Assembly (NCBI GenBank): GCA_947373185.1
Contig: CANBWP010000010.1
Coordinates: 27,594-91,593 of the forward strand
Reading direction: 5' to 3'
Length of the DNA stretch: 64,000 nt
Source: Comamonadaceae bacterium
GTDB lineage: Bacteria; Pseudomonadota; Gammaproteobacteria; Burkholderiales; Burkholderiaceae_C
A program made the position numbers and the translations under genes. This document shows, piece after piece, positions 26,291-33,582 of the stretch. Below the pieces are notes generated by a model, which saw only the letters and a list, made by a program, of their open reading frames with translations, did not search any database and was not told the DNA's origin. Each line of letters opens with the position of its first letter. Within the stretch, counting starts at the first letter, position 1.

Positions 26291-26713
26291 ATGAGAATTC
26301 TTGTTCCAACGGATGGTTCCGCTTGCGCTTTACGCGCCGTCAAATATGCTGCAAAAATGGACTCAGGGCAAGGCGAAAAATTCATCACGCTGCTCACTGT
26401 TCACGACGATGCAGGATTAGCGCATGTCCGAAAATATGTCCCCAAAGGAACCGTCGCCAATTACATTCGTGAACTGAACGATCTGGCCTTACTGAGTGCT
26501 CGCGAGGCCCTGGACAAAGCCGGCGTTGCACACGACATGATCATGAAGACGGGGCATGTCGCGGAAGAAATAGTCAAAATTGGCAAGTCAGGGAAATTTG
26601 ACCTGATTGTGATGGGGGCTAAAGGACGTTCAAAATTTGGCGACTTGCTGGTTGGATCGGTTGCTCAAAACGTGATCAGTGTGACGAAATTACCAGTCAC
26701 ACTCATTAAATAA
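26291..26713 (+). CDS. Universal stress protein UspA family
   Basis: A 140-residue single-domain Usp. The N-terminal strand MRILVPTDGSACALRAV and the ATP-binding loop MGAKGRSKFGDLLVGSVAQNV (G-x2-G-x9-G-S) mark the nucleotide-binding subfamily. Usp proteins accumulate in stationary phase and under stress; the molecular role here is unknown. The gene is preceded by a copy of the 18-bp motif shared with other stress genes up to 32.3 kb, which suggests common control (inference). Confidence 0.92.
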   Translation: MRILVPTDGSACALRAVKYAAKMDSGQGEKFITLLTVHDDAGLAHVRKYVPKGTVANYIRELNDLALLSAREALDKAGVAHDMIMKTGHVAEEIVKIGKSGKFDLIVMGAKGRSKFGDLLVGSVAQNVISVTKLPVTLIK

Positions 26714-26731
26714 TACGGCTCAAAAGCGACA

Positions 26732-28327
26732 TCACACATGACGGTCTTGACGCTCTCTTAAAGCGCTCAAGCCAGCACCAGGATCACCGCCCAGTGGCAG
26801 ACGCTCGTTTGCCAAGCACTTGGGCCGAGCTCTGGCGCCACTGGCCAGGTAGTCTTGAAGCAAGACGCTGCGAACCCATTCAACCGTCAGCCCACGTGCT
26901 TGAATTAAGTAGTCAAACACGGCATCGACAAGTTCCTCGGGGGTCATGCCATAGGTCTTGCCCATCATCTGCCACAGTGCTTCTGAAAAATGCACCATTG
27001 ACCGAAAGGCAGAATGGTCTGGAACGATGGGCGCAAGGATGAGGGGCAAGCTTTGTTTGAATCGACCTGAATTGGCGACCAGATCCCAATACTTGGCCAG
27101 TCTGGTAAACATTTGAAGGGTGTCGACGTTGATGTCTTTGGTTTGCAGAACGACATAAGGCGGCGCTGCGTCGTAAACCATCTGATAGTTGGCTGTGTGT
27201 CGATCAATGGGAGTGCCCTTGAGGCGTTTCAAAATACCCAGCTGAATTTCCTGCGGACCAATGGCCAACAGCCGATCAAAACTTTGCGCAAAACTCTCGA
27301 GGGTTTCGCCGGGCAATCCGAAAATCAGGTCAGTGTGCAGATGTGCATTGGAATGCGTCAACAACCAGCGAAGATTTTCCTCTGACTTGACGTTGTCCTG
27401 TCGCCTTGAAATGAGTTTTTGAACTTCTTCGTCGAAACTTTGAATGCCGACTTCAAATTGCAAAACACCCGGCGGAAATTGCGCAATCAAGGTTTTGAGC
27501 CGGTCTGGCAGATGATCAGGAATCACCTCAAAGTGAACCAAAAGACCTTGCGCATTGCCTTCAAGAAGTCTGTCCAAGAAGAATTGCAAAATTTGGGCTG
27601 ACGCTTCAATTTTGAGATTGAAGGTGCGGTCCACAAATTTAAAATTGCGGGCGCCCCGTTGATAAAGGGTACTGATTTCTTTGAGGAAAGGCTCAATGTC
27701 AAAAGCCCAAGCCGTCTTATCAAGGGAGCTTAAACAAAACTCACATTTGAAGGGACACCCCCTTGACGCCTCCACATACAAAACCCGGTGCGCCAAATCG
27801 GCATCCGTAAAGTGCCGATACGGGAATTCAATGTGATCCATGGGCGGTTGTTCCCCCTGAATCATTTTCATGAGGGGCTTGGGGCCGTTGAACAAGGCCA
27901 AACAAAGCTTGGGAAAACTCACATCGCCCCAGCCGGTAATCACATGGTCTGCCAACTTCACGATCTCTTGCGTTTCTGTTTCATGGCTGACTTCAGGCCC
28001 TCCTAAAACGATTTTCAGCTCGGGCCGTTGGGATTTGAGGACTCGAACCAACGCTGTGGTTTGAGTGATGTTCCAGATGTACACCCCAAAACCGATCACC
28101 TGCAATGTATGGGGTTGAGCAGGCCCTAGTTTTTCAAAAAGGTCATCTGCCATTTCCTGTGTTTTTCGGGCCAACGTGTATTCAACCAGCAATGTACTTT
28201 GGGCCAATGACTCGCTGCCATGCCTCGCCATGTTGGCCAGCAAATACCGCAAGCCCAAGGAAGCGTGAATGTACTTGGCATTGAGCGTGCAAAGCAGGAT
28301 GGTGGGTGGCGGAGTTGGCGCTGGCAT
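26732..28327 (-). CDS. B12-binding-domain radical SAM protein (DUF4080-type)
   Basis: A 531-residue enzyme with an N-terminal cobalamin-binding-like Rossmann domain (ILLCTLNAKYIHASLGLRYL, LGGPEVSHETE), a radical SAM core whose cluster cysteines are in ASRGCPFKCEFCLS (CxxxCxxC), and a C-terminal DUF4080 domain. The SAM-binding GG-equivalent and FGLPGET strand are also present. The reaction is unknown; the family is widespread in proteobacteria as a single gene. ATG 28327 (MPAPTPP) is preferred over an upstream in-frame start at 28378. It converges on uspA with an 18-bp gap. Confidence 0.86.
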   Translation of the reverse strand: MPAPTPPPTILLCTLNAKYIHASLGLRYLLANMARHGSESLAQSTLLVEYTLARKTQEMADDLFEKLGPAQPHTLQVIGFGVYIWNITQTTALVRVLKSQRPELKIVLGGPEVSHETETQEIVKLADHVITGWGDVSFPKLCLALFNGPKPLMKMIQGEQPPMDHIEFPYRHFTDADLAHRVLYVEASRGCPFKCEFCLSSLDKTAWAFDIEPFLKEISTLYQRGARNFKFVDRTFNLKIEASAQILQFFLDRLLEGNAQGLLVHFEVIPDHLPDRLKTLIAQFPPGVLQFEVGIQSFDEEVQKLISRRQDNVKSEENLRWLLTHSNAHLHTDLIFGLPGETLESFAQSFDRLLAIGPQEIQLGILKRLKGTPIDRHTANYQMVYDAAPPYVVLQTKDINVDTLQMFTRLAKYWDLVANSGRFKQSLPLILAPIVPDHSAFRSMVHFSEALWQMMGKTYGMTPEELVDAVFDYLIQARGLTVEWVRSVLLQDYLASGARARPKCLANERLPLGGDPGAGLSALRERQDRHV

Positions 28328-28364
28328 GCGCCTATTATCGGGGCACTTTATATTCGAAAGTCGA

Positions 28365-28382
28365 GTACGTTGGCGCACAGAC
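28365..28382 (-). promoter_or_regulatory. Putative Crp/Fnr-regulon motif, site G (weak)
   Basis: On the minus strand it reads GTCTGTGCGCCAACGTAC, matching the consensus at GTCTGT, CG and the terminal AC. It lies between the radical SAM gene and the DUF3309 gene, about 60 bp before the latter's ATG. This is the weakest member of the set. Confidence 0.25.
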
Positions 28383-28440
28383 TGACCGCCTCAAAATGCC
28401 TAAATTAGAACTTCCAATTTGCTTTGCCTAAGGAGCTTCT

Positions 28441-28596
28441 ATGTTGTTCAATCTTATTTTGATCTTGCTGTTTCTCATGATGCTGGGGGCCATACCGACT
28501 TGGCCACACAGTCGAGATTGGGGCTACTACCCCAGCAGTGGTTTGGGCCTGATACTGTTGATTCTTTTGTTTTTGATGCTGATGGGTCGGCTCTGA
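28441..28596 (+). CDS. DUF3309 family small membrane protein
   Basis: A 51-residue protein, almost entirely hydrophobic: LILILLFLMMLGAIPTWPHS, WGYYPSSGLGLILLILL and a terminal MGRL. PTWPHS followed by WGY and a glycine-rich turn is the DUF3309 signature. It probably forms two transmembrane helices. Function is unknown; members are often near stress and envelope genes. AAGGAG at 28430 gives a good ribosome-binding site. The stop lies 3 bp from the end of the convergent P-type ATPase remnant. Confidence 0.85.
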   Translation: MLFNLILILLFLMMLGAIPTWPHSRDWGYYPSSGLGLILLILLFLMLMGRL

Positions 28597-28599
28597 CCT

Positions 28600-28998
28600 T
28601 CAACGGGGCTTGGCATGCGACACCAGCAGGGGTCGCATGGCATTCAAGGTGGCCAGCAAACCCGAACCGTTGCTAATGAGGGTACACACCATGGGCGACA
28701 TCAGGCCACTGGGGACCGCCAAAGCAAGGGCCAAGGTATTGGCTCCAGCCACCAAGCTGAAGTTTTGTCGCACCAAGGCCATGCCATCGCGGCATATGTC
28801 TATGGCCGGTAACAACAGATGCAAGCCCTCCTCCATCAGTACGACATCGGCTGCTGCACGGGCGATGTCGGCACCATCCAGCAAAGAAATGCCCACATCA
28901 GCTTGCGCCAAGGCCGGTGAATCATTGACGCCATCGCCCACCATGGCAAATGGTCCATATTTCTGACGCAGGGAGCGCACCAGGTCAGCTTTTTGGTG
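28600..28998 (-). pseudogene. C-terminal remnant of a heavy-metal P-type (P1B) ATPase
   Basis: About 133 codons read KADLVRSLRQKYGPFAMVGD, GVNDSPALAQADVGISL, DIARAAADVVLM, VRQNFSLVAGANTLALALAV and a natural stop. This is the hinge motif (GDGVNDSPAL) and the last two helices of a P1B ATPase. The metal-binding, actuator and phosphorylation (DKTGT) parts are absent. Upstream, the reading passes into unrelated sequence, a signal peptide in another frame. The fragment cannot pump and is a deletion scar. Confidence 0.82.
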
Positions 28999-29090
28999 CC
29001 ATTCAACACACCGGCATTGGGCGCTTGTTGCGCATACAAGGCTGGTGAAAGAAACATCCAAACCAAGGGGATGACATGACTCGTTTTCAT
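28989..29090 (-). pseudogene. Truncated 5' end of a secreted-protein gene
   Basis: ATG at 29090 begins a clear signal peptide, MKTSHVIPLVWMFLSPALYA followed by QQAPNAGVLNGTKK, then runs out of frame into the ATPase remnant at about 28990-29000. It appears to be the beginning of another gene joined to the ATPase tail by a deletion. The family cannot be identified from 34 residues. Confidence 0.4.
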
Positions 29091-29159
29091 ACAGACTTTC
29101 AGAAATCAATGGCGAAAGAACCAATCGATTCCTTCATTCTGATTTCCAAGCAACTGCTG

Positions 29160-29177
29160 GTCTGTTCGTTTGCGCAC
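29160..29177 (+). promoter_or_regulatory. Putative Crp/Fnr-regulon motif, site B
   Basis: GTCTGTTCGTTTGCGCAC matches the site at 32176 in 15 of 18 positions. It lies 27 bp before the GTG start of the cupin gene, or 72 bp before the alternative ATG at 29249. Confidence 0.5.
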
Positions 29178-29203
29178 TGTGAATATTTAAAACAGGTCCT
29201 ACA

Positions 29204-29641
29204 GTGAATTCATACCCGCCCTTGAAACCAGACCCGATTGGAAATGACATGCACGGATTTGTTCAGAACATTGAAACCTTGAGTCTTGAAAACGAAAAAT
29301 TCAGACACGTTATCTACACAGCACCCCATTGCCAATTGGTGCTCATGGCCTTGAAGCCTGGCGAAGACATTGGCGTTGAAATACATGCGGTCGATCAATT
29401 TTTTCGAATCGAATCGGGTGTGGGTGAAGTCATCTTGAATCAAAAGCACTCAGCCATCGAAGGCGGAACAGCCATCGTGGTTCCAGCGGGGACAGAACAC
29501 AACATCGTCAACACAGGTTCAAGATCCATGAAGCTCTATACCGTGTACGCCCCGCCTCATCACAAAGACGGTACCGTTCACTTCAGCAAAAAAGATGCGT
29601 TGAATGATCATGAACACTTCGATGGCAAGACCACTCAATAA
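29204..29641 (+). CDS. Cupin-domain protein (mannose-6-phosphate isomerase-like)
   Basis: A 145-residue single-domain cupin. The core motifs are GEDIGVEIHAVDQFFRIESG (cupin motif 1, with His-x-Gln/Phe arrangement) and PAGTEHNIVNTG (cupin motif 2), ending in YAPPHHKDGTVH. The family is annotated as phosphomannose isomerase-like but is usually of unknown function. The start may be GTG 29204 or ATG 29249 (GGAAAT upstream). It lies upstream of the Crp/Fnr gene on the same strand and is preceded by motif site B. Confidence 0.83.
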   Translation: MNSYPPLKPDPIGNDMHGFVQNIETLSLENEKFRHVIYTAPHCQLVLMALKPGEDIGVEIHAVDQFFRIESGVGEVILNQKHSAIEGGTAIVVPAGTEHNIVNTGSRSMKLYTVYAPPHHKDGTVHFSKKDALNDHEHFDGKTTQ

Positions 29642-29656
29642 AACAACACAATGAGA

Positions 29657-29674
29657 CTATGTTCGGCAGGGAAC
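29657..29674 (+). promoter_or_regulatory. Putative Crp/Fnr-regulon motif, site C (autoregulatory)
   Basis: CTATGTTCGGCAGGGAAC lies 51 bp before the ATG of the Crp/Fnr-type regulator. Around it TATGTTC-6nt-GAACATA (29658-29677) forms a perfect 7-bp inverted repeat, as expected for a dimeric regulator. Confidence 0.5.
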
Positions 29675-29725
29675 ATATAGAAATCAACGCCAAGCGTACA
29701 GTCACTCCCTTGAATTGGAGTGTTT

Positions 29726-30445
29726 ATGTACCTCGCTGTCGATAAATCCAGCAATCATCTGCTGGCGGCCCTACCCCGCATTGAATGGGAACGATGGCAT
29801 CCCCAGTTGGAATTGGTTGATTTGAAATTGGGACAAGTCTTGTATGAGTCCAGTGGAAAAATGCACAGTGTTTATTTCCCAGTGAACGCCATCGTGTCGC
29901 TGCTCTATGTCTTAGAAAACGGCTCCTCCACCGAAATTGCAGTGGTTGGCAATGAAGGCATCGTGGGCGTGTCCTTGTTCATGGGCGGAGAAACCACGCC
30001 GAGTCGGGCCGTTGTTCAAAGTGCCGGCAAATGCATCCGTCTGAATGCCCAAACCTTGAAAAGCGAATTCAGCCGATCCTTACCTGTCATGCATTTGTTG
30101 CTGCGCTATACACAAGCCCTTCTGACACAAATGACGCAAACGGCTGTTTGCAACAGGCATCACTCACTCGACCAACAACTTTGTCGTTGGCTGCTGCTCA
30201 GCATGGACAGACTGCAAGGCAATCACTTGGTCATGACGCAAGAGCTCATTGCCAACATGCTCGGAGTTAGGCGCGAAGGTGTGACTGAGACCGCCGGACG
30301 CCTGCAAATGGCAGGCTTGATCAGCTACGCACGGGGTAAAATTGAAATCTTAGACCGCATCGGCCTTGAATCGCGAACCTGTGAATGCTATCAAGTGGTC
30401 AAGACTGAATATGATCGCCTTCTGCCTGATTTGTTGGCGATCTAA
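29726..30445 (+). CDS. Crp/Fnr-family transcriptional regulator
   Basis: A 239-residue regulator with an N-terminal cyclic-nucleotide-binding-like barrel (about 15-130; VYFPVNAIVSLLYVLENGSS, GNEGIVGVSLFMGG) and a C-terminal winged helix (about 150-225; MTQELIANMLGVRREGVTET). The FNR-type cysteine cluster is absent, and the barrel lacks the usual cAMP-contact arginine motif, so the ligand is unknown. ATG 29726 has GGAG 7 nt upstream; GTG 29720 is rejected. It sits at the centre of the stress/envelope region and is preceded by an inverted repeat resembling the shared 18-bp motif, suggesting autoregulation. Confidence 0.9.
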   Translation: MYLAVDKSSNHLLAALPRIEWERWHPQLELVDLKLGQVLYESSGKMHSVYFPVNAIVSLLYVLENGSSTEIAVVGNEGIVGVSLFMGGETTPSRAVVQSAGKCIRLNAQTLKSEFSRSLPVMHLLLRYTQALLTQMTQTAVCNRHHSLDQQLCRWLLLSMDRLQGNHLVMTQELIANMLGVRREGVTETAGRLQMAGLISYARGKIEILDRIGLESRTCECYQVVKTEYDRLLPDLLAI

Positions 30446-30613
30446 TCATTTTTTTTCTGAGGGATTTTTAAGCGTCTCTATCAGAACCTTGAGGGCCCAG
30501 GCACTGACGCGCCCCCAAGCAGGCCGCGTCGCGGAAGTGCTCAACAGTTGTCGAGAAACGGCCAAGCGCTGCTTGGCCGTCAATTTCTCAGGTGGAAGTC
30601 GATCTTGCTTCAT
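30446..30613 (-). CDS. YqjK-like small protein
   Basis: A 55-residue basic protein (KQDRLPPEKLTAKQRLAVSR, PAWGRVSAWALKVL). Its ATG overlaps the stop of the YqjE-like gene (ATGA), showing translational coupling. Sequence similarity to E. coli YqjK is weak by eye; the call rests on position in a yqjD-yqjE-yqjK order, on small size and on an amphipathic or membrane-proximal WGRVSAWALKVLIETL helix. It ends head-on against the Crp/Fnr gene with no spacer. Confidence 0.6.
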   Translation of the reverse strand: MKQDRLPPEKLTAKQRLAVSRQLLSTSATRPAWGRVSAWALKVLIETLKNPSEKK

Positions 30614-30993
30614 CTTGACATGGCTTGGCAAATGGCCAACTGATCCAGTTCTAACTGTTCAATGACATCATTGAACAGAGGTTCAGGCCTGACACTTTTC
30701 CCCGCCAGGTAACACAACAAACTTGTCAATCCTAGTGCCGTCGGCGTAGCAAGCAGCAACCAGGCACGATCTGAATTGAGTTCAGGCAAAGCGCCCCACA
30801 GCAGCAAAGCAAATAATCCACTCAAAAGACCAAGCACCAATGCCACGCCAGCCAAACTGAACATCAGAACCCTGAGTTTCCAAGCCTGCAAAGCATGTTG
30901 CAAACCTTCCACCATCAAGTCAGAATAATTTTTGGCATGGGTGAGCAACATTTTGGGCTCCATCACAATGAGTTTGAGTAACACGGACAACAT
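30610..30993 (-). CDS. YqjE-like (phage-holin superfamily III) membrane protein
   Basis: A 127-residue protein with two transmembrane segments (VLMFSLAGVALVLGLLSGLF and WLLLATPTALGLTSLLCYLA) preceded by an amphipathic N-terminus, as in YqjE/DUF1469 proteins. ATG 30993 overlaps the stop of the YqjD-like gene (TGATG). YqjE proteins accompany the ribosome-associated inner-membrane protein YqjD in stationary phase; mechanism unknown. Confidence 0.75.
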   Translation of the reverse strand: MLSVLLKLIVMEPKMLLTHAKNYSDLMVEGLQHALQAWKLRVLMFSLAGVALVLGLLSGLFALLLWGALPELNSDRAWLLLATPTALGLTSLLCYLAGKSVRPEPLFNDVIEQLELDQLAICQAMSR

Positions 30994-31334
30994 CAATGCT
31001 GCGATTGGTGATGTGGGTGAGTCCGAGCCATCAAGCCCACCAGCGCAACAGCAGAAGCGCCAACGCCCGCAGCGATCAGCATGGCCTTAAAGGGTTCATT
31101 GCGAATCATTTGAGTGGCTCGATCGGAAATATCGTGACCCACATGTGCCATTTCATGCTGGCCTTTTCGGACGGCATCCATGCTTTGCTTGGTGAGATCA
31201 TTCACGCGATCACTCATGCGGTCGGTGGCATTGTGAATCATGGGTTTGGCTTCACGAATGAGATCGTGCACAGTGTCAGAAATTCCGGCACTTAACTCGT
31301 CTACTTTTTCATTCACGGATTTTCTATCAGACAT
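30993..31334 (-). CDS. YqjD/ElaB-like DUF883 protein
   Basis: A 113-residue protein of DUF883 type: a long amphipathic helical N-terminal part (VNEKVDELSAGISDTVHDLI, NDLTKQSMDAVRKGQHEMAH) and one C-terminal transmembrane segment (AMLIAAGVGASAVALVGLMA) preceded by IRNEPFKA, the usual DUF883 junction. E. coli YqjD and ElaB bind ribosomes at the membrane in stationary phase. First gene of a three-gene overlapping operon with motif site D upstream. The ATG at 31334 has GAAAGAAG upstream; longer in-frame starts lack support. Confidence 0.85.
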   Translation of the reverse strand: MSDRKSVNEKVDELSAGISDTVHDLIREAKPMIHNATDRMSDRVNDLTKQSMDAVRKGQHEMAHVGHDISDRATQMIRNEPFKAMLIAAGVGASAVALVGLMARTHPHHQSQH

Positions 31335-31398
31335 AAGATGACTTCTTTCTTCAGGGTTGATGAACACAAAGTCAACCATAAACGCATGCATGAAGCCC

Positions 31399-31416
31399 GT
31401 CTGTCTGATATCGCAC
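31399..31416 (+). promoter_or_regulatory. Putative Crp/Fnr-regulon motif, site D
   Basis: GTCTGTCTGATATCGCAC lies between the divergent yqjD-like and glycine-zipper genes, 65 bp from the former. It differs from site F (32223, reverse strand) at only two of 18 positions. A separate inverted repeat GTTCGC-5nt-GCGAAC follows at 31468-31484. Confidence 0.5.
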
Positions 31417-31512
31417 AAAGTATCTGAACGCACAGACAAGAAAAAGAAATAAGGTGACATTGAACTCGTTCGCAAATCGCGAACAAATTTCAACCATCTT
31501 TAAAGGCGCTTT

Positions 31513-31728
31513 ATGGACACCCTCAGAAACAAAATTGCTGCAAGCTTTTCAATTGTGTTGGTCACTTTTTTGCTTGGCTGCTCAGGCATGACATCGCAAG
31601 AAAAATCAACGGCCATTGGCGCAGGTGCAGGCGCTATTGGCGGCTCCATCCTGACTGGCGGAAGTACAGCAGGAACCATTGGCGGCGCCGCCGTCGGCGG
31701 CTACATTGGTCATGAGATCAAAAAATAA
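31513..31728 (+). CDS. Glycine-zipper outer-membrane lipoprotein
   Basis: A 71-residue lipoprotein: signal peptide with lipobox LLGC (Cys about 23), then a glycine-zipper segment AIGAGAGAIGGSILTGG and GGAAVGGYIGHEIKK. Such Osm/SlyB-like proteins insert in or under the outer membrane and are commonly stress induced. It is divergent from the YqjD-like operon. It lies back to back with the BON gene's terminator. Confidence 0.85.
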   Translation: MDTLRNKIAASFSIVLVTFLLGCSGMTSQEKSTAIGAGAGAIGGSILTGGSTAGTIGGAAVGGYIGHEIKK

Positions 31729-31760
31729 AAAAACCCCCGAAGCATTCAACTGCTTCGGGG
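31729..31760 (-). terminator. Rho-independent terminator of the BON-domain gene
   Basis: A perfect 10-bp stem CCCCGAAGCA / TGCTTCGGGG with a 6-nt loop (31735-31760). The run of T residues is on the minus-strand side (A-rich 31721-31733 on the plus strand), so it terminates the BON gene. On the plus strand no T-run follows, so it would terminate the lipoprotein transcript poorly. Confidence 0.85.
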
Positions 31761-31782
31761 TTGATGTGGAAACTGCAGCGCT

Positions 31783-32097
31783 TTAAGGGCGAATCAACAG
31801 TTCATTTTTGACAGCCTTCACACCCTTGACTTTGAGTGCAATGGTTTCAGCGGTTCGTTTTTCAGCGGCATTTTTGGCAAAGCCAGACAACATGACCGTG
31901 CCGTTCAGGGTTTCAACACTCACAGCAGAGCCATCCACTGTTTTGTCATCGAAAAATCGACTTTTAACAGTGGTCGTAAGGACACTGTCATCGATATAAG
32001 CCCCCATGGTTTCCTGGTCGCGCGTCACCGCACAACCTGTGGTCAACAAAAGAGCCAGTGTGGTTAAAGAAGCAAATACAGCATGACGCATTTTCAT
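31783..32097 (-). CDS. BON-domain periplasmic lipoprotein (OsmY-like)
   Basis: A 104-residue protein with a lipobox (LLLTTGC) and a single BON domain: DDSVLTTTVKSRFF, VSVETLNGTVMLSGF and VKGVKAVKNELLI. BON domains bind phospholipid surfaces; OsmY-type proteins are induced by osmotic stress. AAGGA 6 nt before ATG 32097 sets the start. It is divergent from the OmpA-like gene, with motif sites E and F in the intervening 246 bp. Confidence 0.9.
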   Translation of the reverse strand: MKMRHAVFASLTTLALLLTTGCAVTRDQETMGAYIDDSVLTTTVKSRFFDDKTVDGSAVSVETLNGTVMLSGFAKNAAEKRTAETIALKVKGVKAVKNELLIRP

Positions 32098-32175
32098 AGC
32101 GAGTCCTTCAAAGTAAATAGTGACCAATAAAAGACAAATGTCTTTGGTCTGAATCTATGCATGCTTCCTATGCCT

Positions 32176-32193
32176 GTCTGTTCGGTAGAGCAC
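32176..32193 (+). promoter_or_regulatory. Putative Crp/Fnr-regulon motif, site E
   Basis: GTCTGTTCGGTAGAGCAC, 79 bp upstream of the BON-gene ATG and 151 bp upstream of the OmpA-like gene. It closely matches site B (15/18). Confidence 0.5.
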
Positions 32194-32222
32194 ATGTTGT
32201 TAGATTAAAGATTCGTGACTGC

Positions 32223-32240
32223 GTTCGATAGCAGACAGAC
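32223..32240 (-). promoter_or_regulatory. Putative Crp/Fnr-regulon motif, site F
   Basis: On the minus strand GTCTGTCTGCTATCGAAC, nearly identical to site D (16/18). It lies 30 bp from site E in the opposite orientation and 104 bp before the OmpA-like ATG. A further CAGACAGG at 32266-32273 may be a half-site. Confidence 0.5.
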
Positions 32241-32343
32241 GCGCAAACACATCGCTTTTCAAATACAGACAGGACGCGAGTTCAGTGCGCATTCGGCATT
32301 GCAACTCCACCTTGAATTTCGCAATAACTCTTGAAAGCAACTT

Positions 32344-33537
32344 ATGAAAAAACTTCACGCAATCTGTTTAGCCAGTTTGGCCGCTCTGGGTTCAACCCAG
32401 GTATTGGCTCAAAATGCAGGACATTTTTATGGTGGTATTGGTGCAGGGCGTGCTGAGTCAAAAATTGACAACACCTTGATCAACAACACCTTGATCAACA
32501 GCACATTGATTGGCACCAGCAATACCAGCACGGGTATCACCCAAGATCAGCATGACACGGCCTACAAAGTTTTCGGCGGTTACCAATTTAATCCTTACTT
32601 AGGTTTAGAAGGCGGCTATTACAACCTGGGTAAATTTGGTTTTCAATCGACCACCAACCCACTTGGCAGCTTGAACGGGCAATTCAAATTGGATGGTATC
32701 AACTTGGATTTGGTGGGCAGTTTGCCGATCAATGACCAGTTGTCCTTGTTGGCTCGCATGGGCGTTATCCATGGACGGACTCGCGACACTTTCAGTTCAA
32801 CTGGCGCTGTTGTATTGACAAATACCAATCTCGATGTTCACAAACAAGACTATAAGGCCGGGCTTGGATTTACCTACAAATTCAGCCCGTCCATGAGTTT
32901 GCGTGGGGAGTTGGAACGCTATCGCATCAATGATGCGATGGGCCATACAGCGGGCATCAACACCGCTTTCTTAAGTTTGGTATTTCCGTTTGGTCGCACG
33001 CCAGAAAAAGCCCCCAAAGTAGTGGAACGTGTGGTCGAACGCGTGGTTTATCAAGAACCCCCCAAAGTTGCCAAAGAAGAACCTGTGGTGGTCTACGTCA
33101 CAACACCCGTCGCAGTACCTGCGCCAACGCCTGTGCCTGACCGTTTGCGCGTGAGTTTCAATGCAGATGTGATGTTCGGATTCGATCGTTCTACGGTGAG
33201 TCCTGCAGGCAAACGTGCATTGGACAAGTTCACGGCTGATTTGAATGGCCTTGAATTTGAGCACATTACCGTCCAAGGTCATACAGACCGTATTGGAACA
33301 GCTGCGTACAACGAAAAATTGTCATTGCAACGTGCTGATGCCGTTAAAAACTATTTGGTGTCTCGCAATGCTGCGCCCGCCAACAAAATCACAAGCATTG
33401 GCAAAGGAAGTTCAGAGCCTTTAACCGATGCAGGCGCCTGCAAGGGTGTTCACACTTCTCCGGCAGTCATTGCATGTCTTGAATCTGATCGACGCGTCGA
33501 TTTAGATGTCATGGGCACAAAAGCTGGCCAGAAGTAA
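32344..33537 (+). CDS. OmpA-family outer-membrane protein
   Basis: A 397-residue protein: signal peptide ending VLAQ, an 8-strand OmpA-like beta-barrel (about 25-220; FYGGIGAGRAES, YKVFGGYQFNPYLGLEGGYY, FKLDGINLDLVGSLP), a Pro/Val-rich linker (EKAPKVVERVVERVVYQEPP) and a C-terminal peptidoglycan-binding OmpA domain (VMFGFDRSTVSPAGKRALD, VQGHTDRIGTAAYNEKLS, QRADAVKNYL). An early loop contains a tandem NTLIN repeat. It likely links outer membrane to peptidoglycan. Two copies of the stress motif lie upstream. Confidence 0.92.
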   Translation: MKKLHAICLASLAALGSTQVLAQNAGHFYGGIGAGRAESKIDNTLINNTLINSTLIGTSNTSTGITQDQHDTAYKVFGGYQFNPYLGLEGGYYNLGKFGFQSTTNPLGSLNGQFKLDGINLDLVGSLPINDQLSLLARMGVIHGRTRDTFSSTGAVVLTNTNLDVHKQDYKAGLGFTYKFSPSMSLRGELERYRINDAMGHTAGINTAFLSLVFPFGRTPEKAPKVVERVVERVVYQEPPKVAKEEPVVVYVTTPVAVPAPTPVPDRLRVSFNADVMFGFDRSTVSPAGKRALDKFTADLNGLEFEHITVQGHTDRIGTAAYNEKLSLQRADAVKNYLVSRNAAPANKITSIGKGSSEPLTDAGACKGVHTSPAVIACLESDRRVDLDVMGTKAGQK

Positions 33538-33582
33538 TTCAAAACCAAATCCCTTTGTTTTAACTTTCTGAAAGACATTCAA

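Noticed and set aside
29657..29677. Classical FNR or CRP box at the Crp/Fnr-type gene
   Set aside because: TTGAT-N4-ATCAA and TGTGA-N6-TCACA are both absent; the inverted repeat is TATGTTC-N6-GAACATA.
31735..31760. Terminator for the plus-strand glycine-zipper gene
   Set aside because: The T-run is only on the minus-strand side, so it serves the BON gene.
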